From Alkalimarinus coralli (lineage in GTDB: Bacteria; Pseudomonadota; Gammaproteobacteria; Pseudomonadales; Oleiphilaceae): a DNA stretch of 64,000 nucleotides. A program made the translations under genes and the position numbers. The notes under the pieces were generated by a model that was given only the letters and a program-made list of their open reading frames with translations, was not told the origin of the DNA and did not search any database. The DNA is taken from NCBI RefSeq assembly GCF_023650515.1, contig NZ_CP096016.1, positions 4,342,001-4,406,000 on the forward strand, in the 5' to 3' direction. Shown piece by piece: positions 1-7,620 of this stretch; within the stretch, counting starts at the first letter, position 1, and the number at the start of each line of letters is the position of its first letter.

Positions 1-560
1 CATTAGCGGCACTGACGGCTTGGCAGGCGTTGTTCGAGGTAGGGGCTGTTAAAGAGGGTGATAAAGTGCTGATCCACGCAGCCGCTGGCGGGGTTGGGCA
101 CTTTGCGGTGCAATTTGCTAAAGCCCGTGGTGCCTATGTGATTGCCACGGCATCCAGCCGGAACCATGATTTTTTACATGAGATCGGCGTTGATGAAGCC
201 ATCGACTATACCAAAACAGACTTTGTTGACGCCTGTTACGGCCTGGATTTTGTGCTCGATACCATGGGCGGAGATGTCGGTCACTGGTCGCTGGGCGTGT
301 TAGCCTCAGGCGGGCAGTTGGTTACGGTGCCCACGGTTACCGCCGAACAGATTATTAAAGAAGGGCGTAAACGGGGTATTAAAACCGCAGGGTTAACAGT
401 TCACCCGGATCAGGAAGGGCTTGCAGCCATCGCAGAATTAATTGAAACTGACGACGTATCTATCCATATTGATAAAAGGTTCCCACTAGTTGATGCAAAA
501 AAAGCACATACTGAGCTGGAAACAGGGCATGTTCGTGGTAAATTGTTGTTGACCATGTAG
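1..560 (+). CDS. Quinone oxidoreductase / zinc-type alcohol dehydrogenase family protein (5' truncated by window)
   Basis: The reading frame is open from the first bases of the window (in-frame LAALTAWQALFE just before the first candidate start), so only the C-terminal part is present. It is the NAD(P)H-binding half of an MDR-superfamily oxidoreductase: the Rossmann segment GDKVLIHAAAGGVGHFAVQF carries the AxxGxxG-type dinucleotide loop and is followed by a 'TASSRNHDFLHEIGVDEAIDY' type stretch typical of zeta-crystallin/quinone reductases. No zinc-binding cysteine cluster is visible in this part, in line with the zinc-independent quinone reductase branch. The likely reaction is NADPH-dependent reduction of quinones or enals, but the substrate cannot be read from sequence. 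It ends 41 nt before the CBS-pair gene, which may be co-transcribed. Confidence 0.85.
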   Translation, partial: LAALTAWQALFEVGAVKEGDKVLIHAAAGGVGHFAVQFAKARGAYVIATASSRNHDFLHEIGVDEAIDYTKTDFVDACYGLDFVLDTMGGDVGHWSLGVLASGGQLVTVPTVTAEQIIKEGRKRGIKTAGLTVHPDQEGLAAIAELIETDDVSIHIDKRFPLVDAKKAHTELETGHVRGKLLLTM

Positions 561-601
561 ATAAGAGAATATCAACGTTTATAAAAATGAGGGACGCTCA
601 A

Positions 602-1012
602 ATGCAGTCACTAAAAGTCAGGGATTACATGACAAGCAATGTTTTAACGCTAAAAGCAGAAGACAGTGTTATTGATGCGTTGCGTAAGCTGATCAAGGCT
701 GGCCGGTCAGGTGCGCCAGTGGTCGATGATAAAGGACACATTGTTGGTTTGTTGTCTGAGATAGATTGTCTTAAAGAGACGCTAATGGGCGGCTATCACC
801 AACAAGCAGGAGATAGTGTTGCCGACCATATGACCACAGAGATCGACTCGGTTAATGCCGATGACAATATACTTGCGACCGCAGACCTGTTTATAAAAGG
901 GCGACGAAGACTACCTGTGCTGGAAAATGGCAAGTTGACGGGCATTATTACCCGGTGTGACTTTGGCAAGGCACTGCTTGATAGCATCGATCACCCGCAC
1001 CATGGGTCGTAA
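602..1012 (+). CDS. CBS-domain pair protein
   Basis: A stand-alone Bateman module of about 136 residues made of two CBS motifs: residues about 5-60 (VRDYMTSNVLTLKAEDSV ... GAPVVDDKGHIVGLLSEID) and about 72-130 (VADHMTTEIDSVNADDNI ... RRLPVLENGKLTGIITRCD). Such pairs bind adenine nucleotides or related ligands and act as cytosolic regulators; no fused catalytic domain is present, so the partner is unknown. I chose the ATG at 602 because GAGGG lies about 7 nt upstream of it, whereas the earlier in-frame ATG at 587 has no ribosome-binding site. It follows the oxidoreductase gene on the same strand. Confidence 0.85.
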   Translation: MQSLKVRDYMTSNVLTLKAEDSVIDALRKLIKAGRSGAPVVDDKGHIVGLLSEIDCLKETLMGGYHQQAGDSVADHMTTEIDSVNADDNILATADLFIKGRRRLPVLENGKLTGIITRCDFGKALLDSIDHPHHGS

Positions 1013-1201
1013 CCCCTCTTTGTGAACCCTTGGCGGTTAATGGTTATATCAATACTCCATTAACCGGTGAGCTGATACGTTTAAACAGTCTAATGACTGA
1101 GCCTGAAAAGGAAACTTAGCTGCTAGTATAGTAGGTATAGCTGCTGAGCTTAGAGTGCTCTTATTATAAAAAAGCAGCATTGAGTTTCCTGGAGGTGTTC
1201 C

Positions 1202-1675
1202 ATGGCCGTAGCCGCCGCTGTATTTGATTACTTACGATACAAAGACATTCATTACGATGTTGTTCCCCATCACCCTACCAGCTCAACTGCAGAAAGCGCA
1301 TTGGCGGCGGTTGTTCCGCTGTTTGATGTGATTAACGCATTTATCTTAAGAGAGGGGCAAAACAGGCTGATGGCTATTATCCCCGCTAATAAAACGCTAG
1401 ATATCAACCGCGTTAACCAGCTAACTAATGCCCATTACCAACTAGATAGTGAAAGCGATATTGAACGTCTGTTTGATGACTGTGTGCAAGGCGCGGTTCC
1501 AGCATTAGGGCAGGCTTATGATTTACCTGTCATCTGGGACGATGAGCTAGGGGAGAAAGACGATATCTACTTCGAGGCGGGTGATCACTGCGAACTGATA
1601 CACCTGAATCAGCAGCAGTTTTTATCGATTATGAAAAACTGGCCTCACGGAGAGATTTCTAACCATAGGCAATAG
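1202..1675 (+). CDS. YbaK/EbsC-family aminoacyl-tRNA deacylase domain protein
   Basis: A 157-residue single-domain protein of the YbaK/ProRS-associated (INS-like) editing fold, which hydrolyses mischarged aminoacyl-tRNAs in trans. Evidence is the N-terminal 'YLRYKDIHYDVVPHHPTSST' segment followed by a VINAFILRE strand and the IIPANKTLDINRV motif that carries the conserved lysine of the family. It is shorter than fused synthetase versions and closest to the free-standing deacylases. The start has a good ribosome-binding site (GGAGG about 7 nt upstream). Which amino acid is removed cannot be determined. Some relatives in marine gammaproteobacteria carry an additional HDOD domain; that is not present here. 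Confidence 0.75.
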   Translation: MAVAAAVFDYLRYKDIHYDVVPHHPTSSTAESALAAVVPLFDVINAFILREGQNRLMAIIPANKTLDINRVNQLTNAHYQLDSESDIERLFDDCVQGAVPALGQAYDLPVIWDDELGEKDDIYFEAGDHCELIHLNQQQFLSIMKNWPHGEISNHRQ

Positions 1676-1726
1676 CCTTTACAGCAGTGAAACGTCTTAC
1701 TAAGGGGGTGCTGGGCTGTTGGGTAA

Positions 1727-2056
1727 ATGAAAATGAATACGGAAGTGTATGCTGACTGGAAAGAATTCAGTGAACCCATGCTGGTTGGTACTTTGCGATC
1801 ATCTGTCACAAAGAATAAAGAACACTTTAGTTTTAGCTACGATCAGGCGTGGCTGACATCCCCGTTTGCGCAAAAAATTGATCCTGATTTGAACCTGTTT
1901 TCGGGTGAACAGCACAGTGCAGACTCAAATAACTTTAGAGTTTTCCTGGATTCCTGTCCTGACCGATGGGGACGATTCAGATCTCGGCTACTTGGTCAGA
2001 GAACTCCTGCTACACTTCTTGCGTCAGTTCTTTCATCAGATCTTTTCCGCTGTTAG
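1727..2056 (+). pseudogene. Truncated HipA-like toxin (N-terminal fragment)
   Basis: The first ~80 residues match the N-subdomain 1 of HipA-family kinases: VYADW...EPMLVGTLRSS, FSFSYDQAWL, DPDLNLFSGEQ and the hallmark FLDSCPDRWGR. After about position 1975 the family similarity stops abruptly and the frame continues for some 25 unrelated residues up to the toxin gene on the opposite strand. The whole kinase core of HipA (catalytic and ATP-binding residues, about 300 aa) is missing, and no hipB antitoxin gene precedes it. It is therefore a decayed remnant. The alternative that it is a HipS-type short protein of a HipBST system is unlikely because neither hipB nor hipT is present. Confidence 0.75.
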
Positions 2057-2057
2057 T

Positions 2058-2408
2058 TTATTCGATGATGGCCGCAAGTCGGGCCAATACATCGTCCACG
2101 ATCTCTTGGGGGGCGACCTCAACCTTTTTTGCTTGCCGGCCTTCCAGATCCAGCATTCGTACTGCATTCACCAGCATAACGCCTTGAGTCTCTGTACCGG
2201 AGCCAATTAGCGGAACTGCAAAGCCCTTCACTCTGGCGAAATCACCGCCTTGCGTAATCGGGGCAACCAACGCCGTACCCAAGCGATTAAACGCTGCTGG
2301 AGACAACACCATACAGGGCCTGAAATTGCCTTGCATTTCACGGCCTACCACGGGGTTGAGTGAGACTTTCACGATATCGCCTCGATCAAACTGCTTACGC
2401 CTTACCAA
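2058..2408 (-). CDS. ChpB/MazF/PemK-family mRNA interferase toxin
   Basis: A 116-residue type II toxin of the MazF/PemK ribonuclease family, closest in pattern to E. coli ChpB: FDRGDIVKVSLNPVVGREMQG near the N terminus, RPCMVLSPAAFN, the APITQGGDFAR motif and VMLVNAVRMLDLEGR. These enzymes cleave mRNA at short recognition sites. The start codon is TTG: its first seven bases overlap the end of the antitoxin gene (TTGGTAA), so translation is probably coupled. It is transcribed second in the antitoxin-toxin operon and converges on the hipA remnant, leaving a single base between the ORFs. Confidence 0.9.
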   Translation of the reverse strand: MVRRKQFDRGDIVKVSLNPVVGREMQGNFRPCMVLSPAAFNRLGTALVAPITQGGDFARVKGFAVPLIGSGTETQGVMLVNAVRMLDLEGRQAKKVEVAPQEIVDDVLARLAAIIE

Positions 2409-2659
2409 ACCTCTTTCCCCGTCGGTTGCATGTCATTCCATTCCTCCAGTTCTTTGGGTAGAGGGGCTTTTTCATCGCACTGGGCCATAAGCTCTGTCAG
2501 GCTGTATTTAGGCTTTTCATTGCGAGGCTCGATCACAATACGCTTGCCGTCTTCCGACACCTCAATTACATCGCCTTCTGACAAGTTCAATTTCTTAAGG
2601 ACTGTCGCTGGCAGTATGGCACCTGCGCTATTCCCAATCTTTCGAATTGTAGTTCTCAT
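2402..2659 (-). CDS. ChpS/MazE-type AbrB-fold antitoxin
   Basis: An 85-residue antitoxin: residues 1-45 form a SpoVT/AbrB swapped-hairpin DNA-binding domain (TTIRKIGNSAGAILPATVLKKLNLSEGD, then VIEVSEDGKRIVIEP), and the acidic tail (LTELMAQCDEKAPLPKELEEWNDMQP) is the part that in MazE/ChpS wraps around and blocks the toxin. It is the first gene of the operon and overlaps the toxin by 7 nt. Autoregulation is expected: two GTTATAAC palindromes lie 12 and 72 nt upstream of the start codon. Confidence 0.9.
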   Translation of the reverse strand: MRTTIRKIGNSAGAILPATVLKKLNLSEGDVIEVSEDGKRIVIEPRNEKPKYSLTELMAQCDEKAPLPKELEEWNDMQPTGKEVW

Positions 2660-2670
2660 CGTTTAATCTC

Positions 2671-2678
2671 GTTATAAC
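2671..2678. promoter_or_regulatory. Proximal GTTATAAC operator-like palindrome of the toxin-antitoxin operon
   Basis: GTTATAAC is a perfect 8-bp palindrome 12 nt upstream of the antitoxin start codon. It recurs exactly 60 bp further upstream. AbrB-fold antitoxins commonly bind such AT-rich repeats to repress their own operon; assignment as operator is inference. Confidence 0.5.
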
Positions 2679-2728
2679 AATGTTTTAACACAATGCAAGT
2701 ATGGCATAGCCTTTATGGGGTTGCAACT

Positions 2729-2740
2729 ATGTTATAACAT
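2729..2740. promoter_or_regulatory. Distal operator-like palindrome ATGTTATAACAT
   Basis: A perfect 12-bp palindrome containing the same GTTATAAC core as the proximal site, offset by 60 bp (close to six helical turns). A degenerate related word (ATGTTTTAACAC) lies next to the proximal site at about 2680. Confidence 0.5.
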
Positions 2741-2744
2741 TCAT

Positions 2745-2880
2745 TTAAAATGCTTCAGCCGCAATACGCCCCATGTTGACTGGATCGCTTGTAAGCAGCT
2801 TCGTAGTCGTTTCTAGTGACTTATTGCCTGAATGTGCGCCACGTCATAGCCTTTTCGTTTAAGCTCAACAGAAGAGCTAA
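2745..2880 (-). pseudogene. Decayed tyrosine-recombinase-like C-terminal fragment
   Basis: On the minus strand one frame encodes SSVELKRKGYDVAHIQAIS and a second frame, entered after an apparent small deletion, encodes SLETTTKLLTSDPVNMGRI followed by AAEAF and a stop (positions 2745-2747). Joined, they resemble the end of a phage/XerC-type integrase (…RKGYDVAHIQAISGHKSLETT…), with the GHK of the conserved GHKS box lost in the deletion. The expected catalytic tyrosine after the TT pair is not evident, so assignment is tentative. No further integrase coding was found upstream. It lies directly beside the toxin-antitoxin operators and suggests that the islet arrived on a mobile element. Confidence 0.4.
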
Positions 2881-2989
2881 TAACAGACCCAGGTTAAGGC
2901 TTTCACAAAACAAGGAAAAGAATACTGATAAAAGTATCAATGATTTGTGGCATTCAAGGTCAGATGACTTGCTGCCGGATGGTTAGTGG

Positions 2990-3040
2990 TTGGTCACTAT
3001 AGTTATCACTATCTCGTAAATTGGTAAGTATAGTGACCAA
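2990..3040. repeat. 12-bp perfect inverted repeat, 27-bp spacer
   Basis: TTGGTCACTATA (2990-3001) is repeated in inverted orientation as TATAGTGACCAA (3029-3040). It sits between the integrase-like fragment and the Q/N/T-rich gene, downstream of the latter on the minus strand. There is no T-tract, so a simple terminator is unlikely; it could be the end of a former mobile element or a protein-binding site. Confidence 0.55.
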
Positions 3041-3074
3041 TACTGCGTGGGTGATCTCTTCTTGTCTCGACTAC

Positions 3075-3749
3075 CTAGGCAATCGTATCAATAATAGACC
3101 CGGACTCTAGACCTAGACCTGTCTCAGGGTTTCGAGCGCTCTGAGTTTCGTTAGTCGTTTGCGTCGCGTCTACTTCATCATTTTCAGGTTGGTTGGTGTT
3201 TGAAGCTTGTGAACGATCTGTATTTTCTACCGGTTGGTTCTGTGTTGGTGTTGCTGCGATAGTTTGGCTATCTAACGCATCAGGCGTTTCGGTAATCCCT
3301 GCACTTGCTTCTTGCGGTTGAGCTGCCTGAGGGTTATTTGCGGTTAGCTGTTCGCTGGTCTGGTTGGAGGTTTGATTGTTGGTGCTTTCGGTTCGGCTTT
3401 GTTGAACATCAGTTGCACCCTCGTCCGCTGGACGAGCCGCGTTTGCATTTATACTGCTTTGCTGGAGCTGCTGTTCGACCGCATTAACGACTTGCTCTCG
3501 TGTTACTGTGGTATTTTCCTGAGTGTCGTTTTCATTGGCTGAGACGGATATATCAAGCCTGGCGGAAATACTCTCTTCGGGAGGGATATCAGAGGGTTGT
3601 TGATTGATCGCACGGTCTGGCTGAGGGGCTGTGGTTGCTCGCAATTGCTGGTTTGTTTCCTGACTTTCAGCTTCCCGCTGTTGGTTTACCCCATTGTTGT
3701 TCACGATGGGACGAGCAATCGATAAAGACGCACCTGATATGTCAGCCAT
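3075..3749 (-). CDS. Q/N/T/S-rich low-complexity protein of unknown function
   Basis: A 224-residue protein that I do not recognise. Composition is extreme: Gln, Asn, Thr, Ser, Glu and Ala dominate, there is no Cys, no Trp and no predicted membrane segment or signal peptide, so it is probably intrinsically disordered. Only the two ends look ordered or conserved in style: the start MADISGASLSIARPIVNN and the end TGLGLESGSIIDTIA. The middle contains runs such as QTSNQTSEQLTANNPQ. The start is supported by GGGAG about 8 nt upstream. The promoter region holds two inverted repeats (3800-3814 and 3839-3873). It lies downstream of the antiporter gene on the same strand, with a 154-bp gap, so is probably transcribed separately. 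Confidence 0.6.
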   Translation of the reverse strand: MADISGASLSIARPIVNNNGVNQQREAESQETNQQLRATTAPQPDRAINQQPSDIPPEESISARLDISVSANENDTQENTTVTREQVVNAVEQQLQQSSINANAARPADEGATDVQQSRTESTNNQTSNQTSEQLTANNPQAAQPQEASAGITETPDALDSQTIAATPTQNQPVENTDRSQASNTNQPENDEVDATQTTNETQSARNPETGLGLESGSIIDTIA

Positions 3750-3799
3750 TACAGAACTCCCAGATAATAGTCTACCCAGAGCCCACTATAACTTAGATT

Positions 3800-3814
3800 G
3801 TACAAAAAATGTAC
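3800..3814. promoter_or_regulatory. GTACA-N5-TGTAC palindrome upstream of the Q/N/T-rich gene
   Basis: A 5-bp arm inverted repeat separated by five A residues, about 50 nt upstream of the start codon of the minus-strand Q/N/T-rich gene. It may be an operator; no known family consensus is matched. Confidence 0.25.
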
Positions 3815-3838
3815 TTTTATGTGTGTTGTTTTGTGATG

Positions 3839-3873
3839 AATCCGTTATATCAAGTGACTATTTATAACGGATT
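3839..3873 (-). terminator. 11-bp inverted repeat downstream of the antiporter gene
   Basis: AATCCGTTATA (3839-3849) and TATAACGGATT (3863-3873) form a perfect 11-bp stem with a 13-nt loop, 30 nt past the antiporter stop codon on the minus strand. It lacks a strong T-tract, so it may be a weak terminator, an mRNA-stabilising hairpin or an operator for the next gene. Confidence 0.35.
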
Positions 3874-3903
3874 AATTGGTACCTGAAGCCACGCTATGAG
3901 CAA

Positions 3904-5736
3904 TTATTTTGCTGGTTTGTCGGCAATATGGTTCTGATCTTTTTCAGGGTCAGGTCTGATGATGCTTATGATCTCGTAACCTTCTTCAGCTTTAATTTCC
4001 CTATCGGCAACCACGGGTATTAGCTTGCCTTGAGGTGTGATCACAAACAGAATCAATAAACGGCTACCGTGCTGTGCCCGATAATCCTGCAGGGTGAACT
4101 CGGACGTGATTTGCGTGGTACGAATACTTGCCCCTTGACTAAGCTGGCTGGCGAGCATGGCATACGTGACCTTTTCACCAAATAGTGTTCGGGTCTCTTT
4201 GAATTTCTCGGATGACTGGTGGCTGGCACGTTGGTCAGCCTGACCGTCAGAGAGTCCAAAGACATGCCCCTTTGAAAACAGATCCAGATAATGGAACGTG
4301 GCCAGCGTGTTGAGCTGTCGATACGGCGAAATAGCGAGTACGTTGCTAATGCCGGTGAGGTCCATATGATTTTCGGCATGCTCAGACACCGGGTTGCCAA
4401 AATAGACGGGCAGGTTTTCCATTCTAGCGAGACGGATGTTTTCGTAGCTGGTATCGCTGAGCATCACCGGAATACCACGCTTGCGCAGTACTGAGGCAAT
4501 CGCGCGCGAGACCTGATTAGCACCAATAAACAAAAAGCCACTGCTGTCAGGTTCGGAGACTTTTAACCACTTGGCGATAGGTGATGCAGTCAGGCTTTGT
4601 AAGATAACGGTGGTGATAATGACCAGAAATACAAGTGGCACCAGAATGGCTGCATCGGTGTAGCCCTGGTTTTCGAGCTGAAAGGCGAACAGCGCAGAGA
4701 CGGCAGCAGCTACGATACCCCGAGGTGAAATCCAACTGAGGAAGGCTTTTTCCTGCCAGCTAAGTGTCGTGCCTTTCGCTGATAGCCAAACCCCCAGCGG
4801 ACGAGCAACAAAAATAAGCGCCAGAATGACCCAGGCAGGCCCCCAGCCCAACTGAACAATCGCGCTGAATTCAATACGCGCTGCGAGAATAATAAACAGG
4901 CCTGAAATTAACAGAACACTGAGCGACTCTTTAAACTCCAGAATGTCATCGACCGGTACGCCTCGCATATTGGCCATCCAAATCCCCATAACGGTGACGG
5001 TCAATAGCCCGGATTCATGCTGTAACGTGTTTGATAGGGCATATACCCCCAGCATAAAGGTTAGAGAGCCTGCATTTTGCAGAAATTGAGGAAGCCAGTG
5101 CTGGCGCAATGCCAGCCCCAGCAGCCAGCCTGCAACCCCGCCAAGAGAGATGCCGAGAATCAGTGTTGAGCTGAATGTCCAGAGTGTGTGCCCCAAGGCA
5201 CCTGACTTGCCCGATACGATAAACTCGAACACCAGTACGGCTAACAGCGCCCCGATCGGGTCGATGACGATGCCTTCCCATTTTAATATATTCGCGATAT
5301 TTGCATTGGGGCGAACCACCCGCAGTAGCGGCATAATAACCGTTGGGCCGCTGACAACCACGATGGCTCCAAACAGTGTTGCAACTTCCCACGAGAGCCC
5401 AAGTGCCAAGCGGCTGACAAGGGTTGCAATAAGCCAGGTGACCAGCATGCCGATACTGAGCAGCCCTCTGACCATACGGCCATGTTCTTTAAGCTCTTTG
5501 AACTTAAGCGTCAGACTGCCTTCGAACAGAATAACGGCTACCGAGAGCGATATAATGGGGAATAGCAGTTCGTTAAATAGTGCATCAGGGTCAAGCCAGT
5601 CAAATACTGGCCCCATCAGTATTCCCCCTAATAACAACAAAAGAATGGCTGGGAGTTTCATCCTCCAGGCCATCCATTGGCAGAAAAGTGAGATGACGCC
5701 GATGCTTGCGAGTAGTAAAAGAGTATTTTCAGTCAT
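3904..5736 (-). CDS. CPA1-family Na+/H+ (or K+/H+) antiporter with C-terminal nucleotide-binding-like domain
   Basis: A 610-residue inner-membrane protein. Residues about 1-390 contain some 12-13 hydrophobic segments with CPA1 hallmarks (LFEGSLTLKFKEL, FGAIVVVSGPTVIMPLLR, WEGIVIDPIGALLAVLVFE with the acidic residue of the ion path, and LSWISPRGIVAAAVSALFAF). Residues about 400-600 form a cytosolic Rossmann-like, TrkA-N-type region (FLFIGANQVSRAIASVLRKR) whose glycine loop is degenerate. The role is exchange of monovalent cations against protons for pH or salt homeostasis. Length agrees with NhaP-type antiporters that carry regulatory tails. No obvious operon partner. Cation selectivity cannot be determined. 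Confidence 0.85.
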   Translation of the reverse strand: MTENTLLLLASIGVISLFCQWMAWRMKLPAILLLLLGGILMGPVFDWLDPDALFNELLFPIISLSVAVILFEGSLTLKFKELKEHGRMVRGLLSIGMLVTWLIATLVSRLALGLSWEVATLFGAIVVVSGPTVIMPLLRVVRPNANIANILKWEGIVIDPIGALLAVLVFEFIVSGKSGALGHTLWTFSSTLILGISLGGVAGWLLGLALRQHWLPQFLQNAGSLTFMLGVYALSNTLQHESGLLTVTVMGIWMANMRGVPVDDILEFKESLSVLLISGLFIILAARIEFSAIVQLGWGPAWVILALIFVARPLGVWLSAKGTTLSWQEKAFLSWISPRGIVAAAVSALFAFQLENQGYTDAAILVPLVFLVIITTVILQSLTASPIAKWLKVSEPDSSGFLFIGANQVSRAIASVLRKRGIPVMLSDTSYENIRLARMENLPVYFGNPVSEHAENHMDLTGISNVLAISPYRQLNTLATFHYLDLFSKGHVFGLSDGQADQRASHQSSEKFKETRTLFGEKVTYAMLASQLSQGASIRTTQITSEFTLQDYRAQHGSRLLILFVITPQGKLIPVVADREIKAEEGYEIISIIRPDPEKDQNHIADKPAK

Positions 5737-5847
5737 GAAAGAGGGGGGCTTCGCTTATATTTAGTGAATGTAGCTATTCTGAATGCGCTAACTAACATTA
5801 ATCGGTGAGTGCCAGCTTGTCCAGGTATCGGGCGGCTTAAGTTAGTA

Positions 5848-6627
5848 TTAGCTTTTCGCCAGCTTATTCAGCACTCTGGAAGCCGCAAATAAACCAAAGG
5901 TTGCAGTTACACAAGTTGATGCACCAAATCCCGTGGCGCAGTCGAGTTTTACCGGCCCGTCGCTTGACGGTTTTTGATGGCAGACTTGTCCTTCATCACC
6001 GGGGTAGACTAACTGCTCCGTTGAGTAAACGCACTCAACACCAAATTTACGTTTTGCGTTGCGAGAGAAGTTGTAGTTCCTGCGTAGCAGGTTGCGCACC
6101 TTGGCAAGCAAGGGGTCTTGGATGGTGCGGCTGAGGTCGGCGATTTGAATCTGCGAGGGGTCAATTTGCCCTCCCGCGCCCCCTGAGCTGACAATGCGGA
6201 TTTTGTTGCGCTTGCAGTAGGCGATAATCGCCGCTTTTGCCTTTACGCTGTCTGTTGCTTCAATGATGTAGTCAAACTGGTTGTCGAGAAGCGTGTGGAG
6301 GTTTTTCTCGGTAACAAAGCTCATAACCGCTTGGCACTCTACAGTGGGGTTAATCGCTCTAATGCGGTCTGCCATGGCATCAACCTTCAAACGGCCAATC
6401 TCACCGTCTAATGCATGGATTTGCCGGTTGACGTTGGAGACACAGATATCATCCATATCAAACAGAGTGATCTTGCCAATGGCGGAACGAGCAAGCGCCT
6501 CCGCAGCCCAGGAACCCACACCGCCTATACCGATGACTCCAACATGCGCTTGTCTCAGTTTCTCTACGGCATCAAGACCATATAGGCGCTGTGTTCCACC
6601 AAAACGGTGGGAAAAATCATCGGACAT
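5848..6627 (-). CDS. tcdA: tRNA threonylcarbamoyladenosine dehydratase TcdA
   Basis: A 259-residue E1-like ThiF/MoeB-family enzyme that cyclises t6A37 of ANN-decoding tRNAs to ct6A in an ATP-dependent reaction. Visible features are the family start RFGGTQRLYGLDAVEKLR, the ATP-binding loop GVIGIGGVGSWAAEALARS (about residues 30-48), the DMDDICVSNVNRQ motif, and the TGFGASTCVTATFG segment near the C terminus. The length matches E. coli TcdA/CsdL (268 aa). No csdA/csdE neighbours are present in the window. The gene is monocistronic by position, with a REP-like sequence upstream (6689-6772). Confidence 0.93.
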   Translation of the reverse strand: MSDDFSHRFGGTQRLYGLDAVEKLRQAHVGVIGIGGVGSWAAEALARSAIGKITLFDMDDICVSNVNRQIHALDGEIGRLKVDAMADRIRAINPTVECQAVMSFVTEKNLHTLLDNQFDYIIEATDSVKAKAAIIAYCKRNKIRIVSSGGAGGQIDPSQIQIADLSRTIQDPLLAKVRNLLRRNYNFSRNAKRKFGVECVYSTEQLVYPGDEGQVCHQKPSSDGPVKLDCATGFGASTCVTATFGLFAASRVLNKLAKS

Positions 6628-6688
6628 CGGTAAGTCTTCTCTGGAAGTGTCTGCTGCTCTATGTTGTTTGAGGCTCCATGTCTATTCT

Positions 6689-6772
6689 GAATCCACGGTT
6701 ACGCGGAGGCGGGAATCCGATTCCCTGAACCATATGAAACAAGTGAATCCACGCCCTTGCGAGGATGACAGC
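6689..6772. repeat. REP-like imperfect palindromic sequence between tcdA and the Nudix gene
   Basis: Contains GAATCCACGGTTACGCGGA with an adjacent GGCGGGAATCCGATTCCC and then GAATCCACGCCCTTGCGAGG, related palindromic words of the REP type. A similar word, ending in GCGAGGATG, occurs in the nrt operon at 28179-28200. Located between divergent genes. Confidence 0.4.
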
Positions 6773-6861
6773 AAATAGTTAAATAGAAACGCTATTATAC
6801 CTGTGTTTGTGCCGATACCAACCACTGTGTTTCGTGTGGCTAAATATGCTAACGTTAATAT

Positions 6862-7440
6862 ATGAAAAGCTTAAACGAACTAGAACAAACCCTGCGGCAA
6901 CGAAGAGCCAGAACACGCATGTTAAGGCGTTTTATGACCCGTTCGTCTGTTGCAACGGTATTGCGTGACCATGCCGGGGAGCTTCAGGTATTACTGATCA
7001 AAAGAGCCCATCGGGAAGGGGATCGTTGGTCGGGGCATATTGCGTTCCCCGGGGGTAGAGAGCAGCAGGAAGACAAAAATATTCGCGAGACCGCTATTCG
7101 AGAGACCTCAGAAGAGATAGGCCTGGGGTTATCGGTTGATAGCTACATTGGCAGAATGTCTGATGTGATGACATTTGCTCATGGTACTCGAAGGCCTATG
7201 GTGGTATCGCCTTATGCCTTTAAGCTGGAGGGTGACCCTTCGTTCACCATCAACCATGAAGTGGATCAGGTCATTTGGCTACCGGTTTCATTTTTGGCTG
7301 ACAAGCGCAATCGAGAATCCATGGTGTGGGAAAAGAAAGGAATGTCGGTTCAGCTCCCATGCTATTATTACGGCGAGCATCGAATTTGGGGGCTGACCCT
7401 GAAAATGCTTGATGAGTTAGTCTTTGACCTGCTGCTATAA
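6862..7440 (+). CDS. CoA pyrophosphatase-type Nudix hydrolase (NudL-like)
   Basis: A 192-residue Nudix protein. The CoA-pyrophosphatase style box begins at FPGGREQQEDKNIRETAIRE and continues TSEEIGL (about residues 62-90), preserving the RExxEExGL helix that binds Mg2+. The preceding VLLIKRAHREGDRWSGHIAFPGG and following SDVMTFAHGTRRPMVVSPYAF match the NudL/YeaB family, which splits CoA and related dinucleotides into 4'-phosphopantetheine and 3',5'-ADP. No strong ribosome-binding site precedes the ATG, but the N terminus (MKSLNELEQTLRQR) is family-like. A general ADP-sugar or NADH substrate cannot be excluded. Confidence 0.85.
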   Translation: MKSLNELEQTLRQRRARTRMLRRFMTRSSVATVLRDHAGELQVLLIKRAHREGDRWSGHIAFPGGREQQEDKNIRETAIRETSEEIGLGLSVDSYIGRMSDVMTFAHGTRRPMVVSPYAFKLEGDPSFTINHEVDQVIWLPVSFLADKRNRESMVWEKKGMSVQLPCYYYGEHRIWGLTLKMLDELVFDLLL

Positions 7441-7620
7441 CGTGAGGCTGCTAGTAGAGCAGGTTTTTGCGTCTATCTATTATTGGTGGTCTGCCATAAT
7501 TTACTCTCATCGCTCAGTCTGGCGTTTTTTGGCAGGTCTACCCCCTACCACCATTTTGGGTGATAGGGAGGTAAGGCGTTGGGCCTTGACTATGGCATGT
7601 ATTAAGGCCCGGGCTTGAAC

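Noticed and set aside
1727-2056. HipS-type short protein of a HipBST toxin-antitoxin system
   Set aside because: No hipB or hipT neighbours; the last ~25 residues are unrelated to the family, which fits truncation better.
7424-7618. 64-codon ORF after the Nudix gene
   Set aside because: Overlaps the end of the Nudix gene, has no start signals and no family resemblance.
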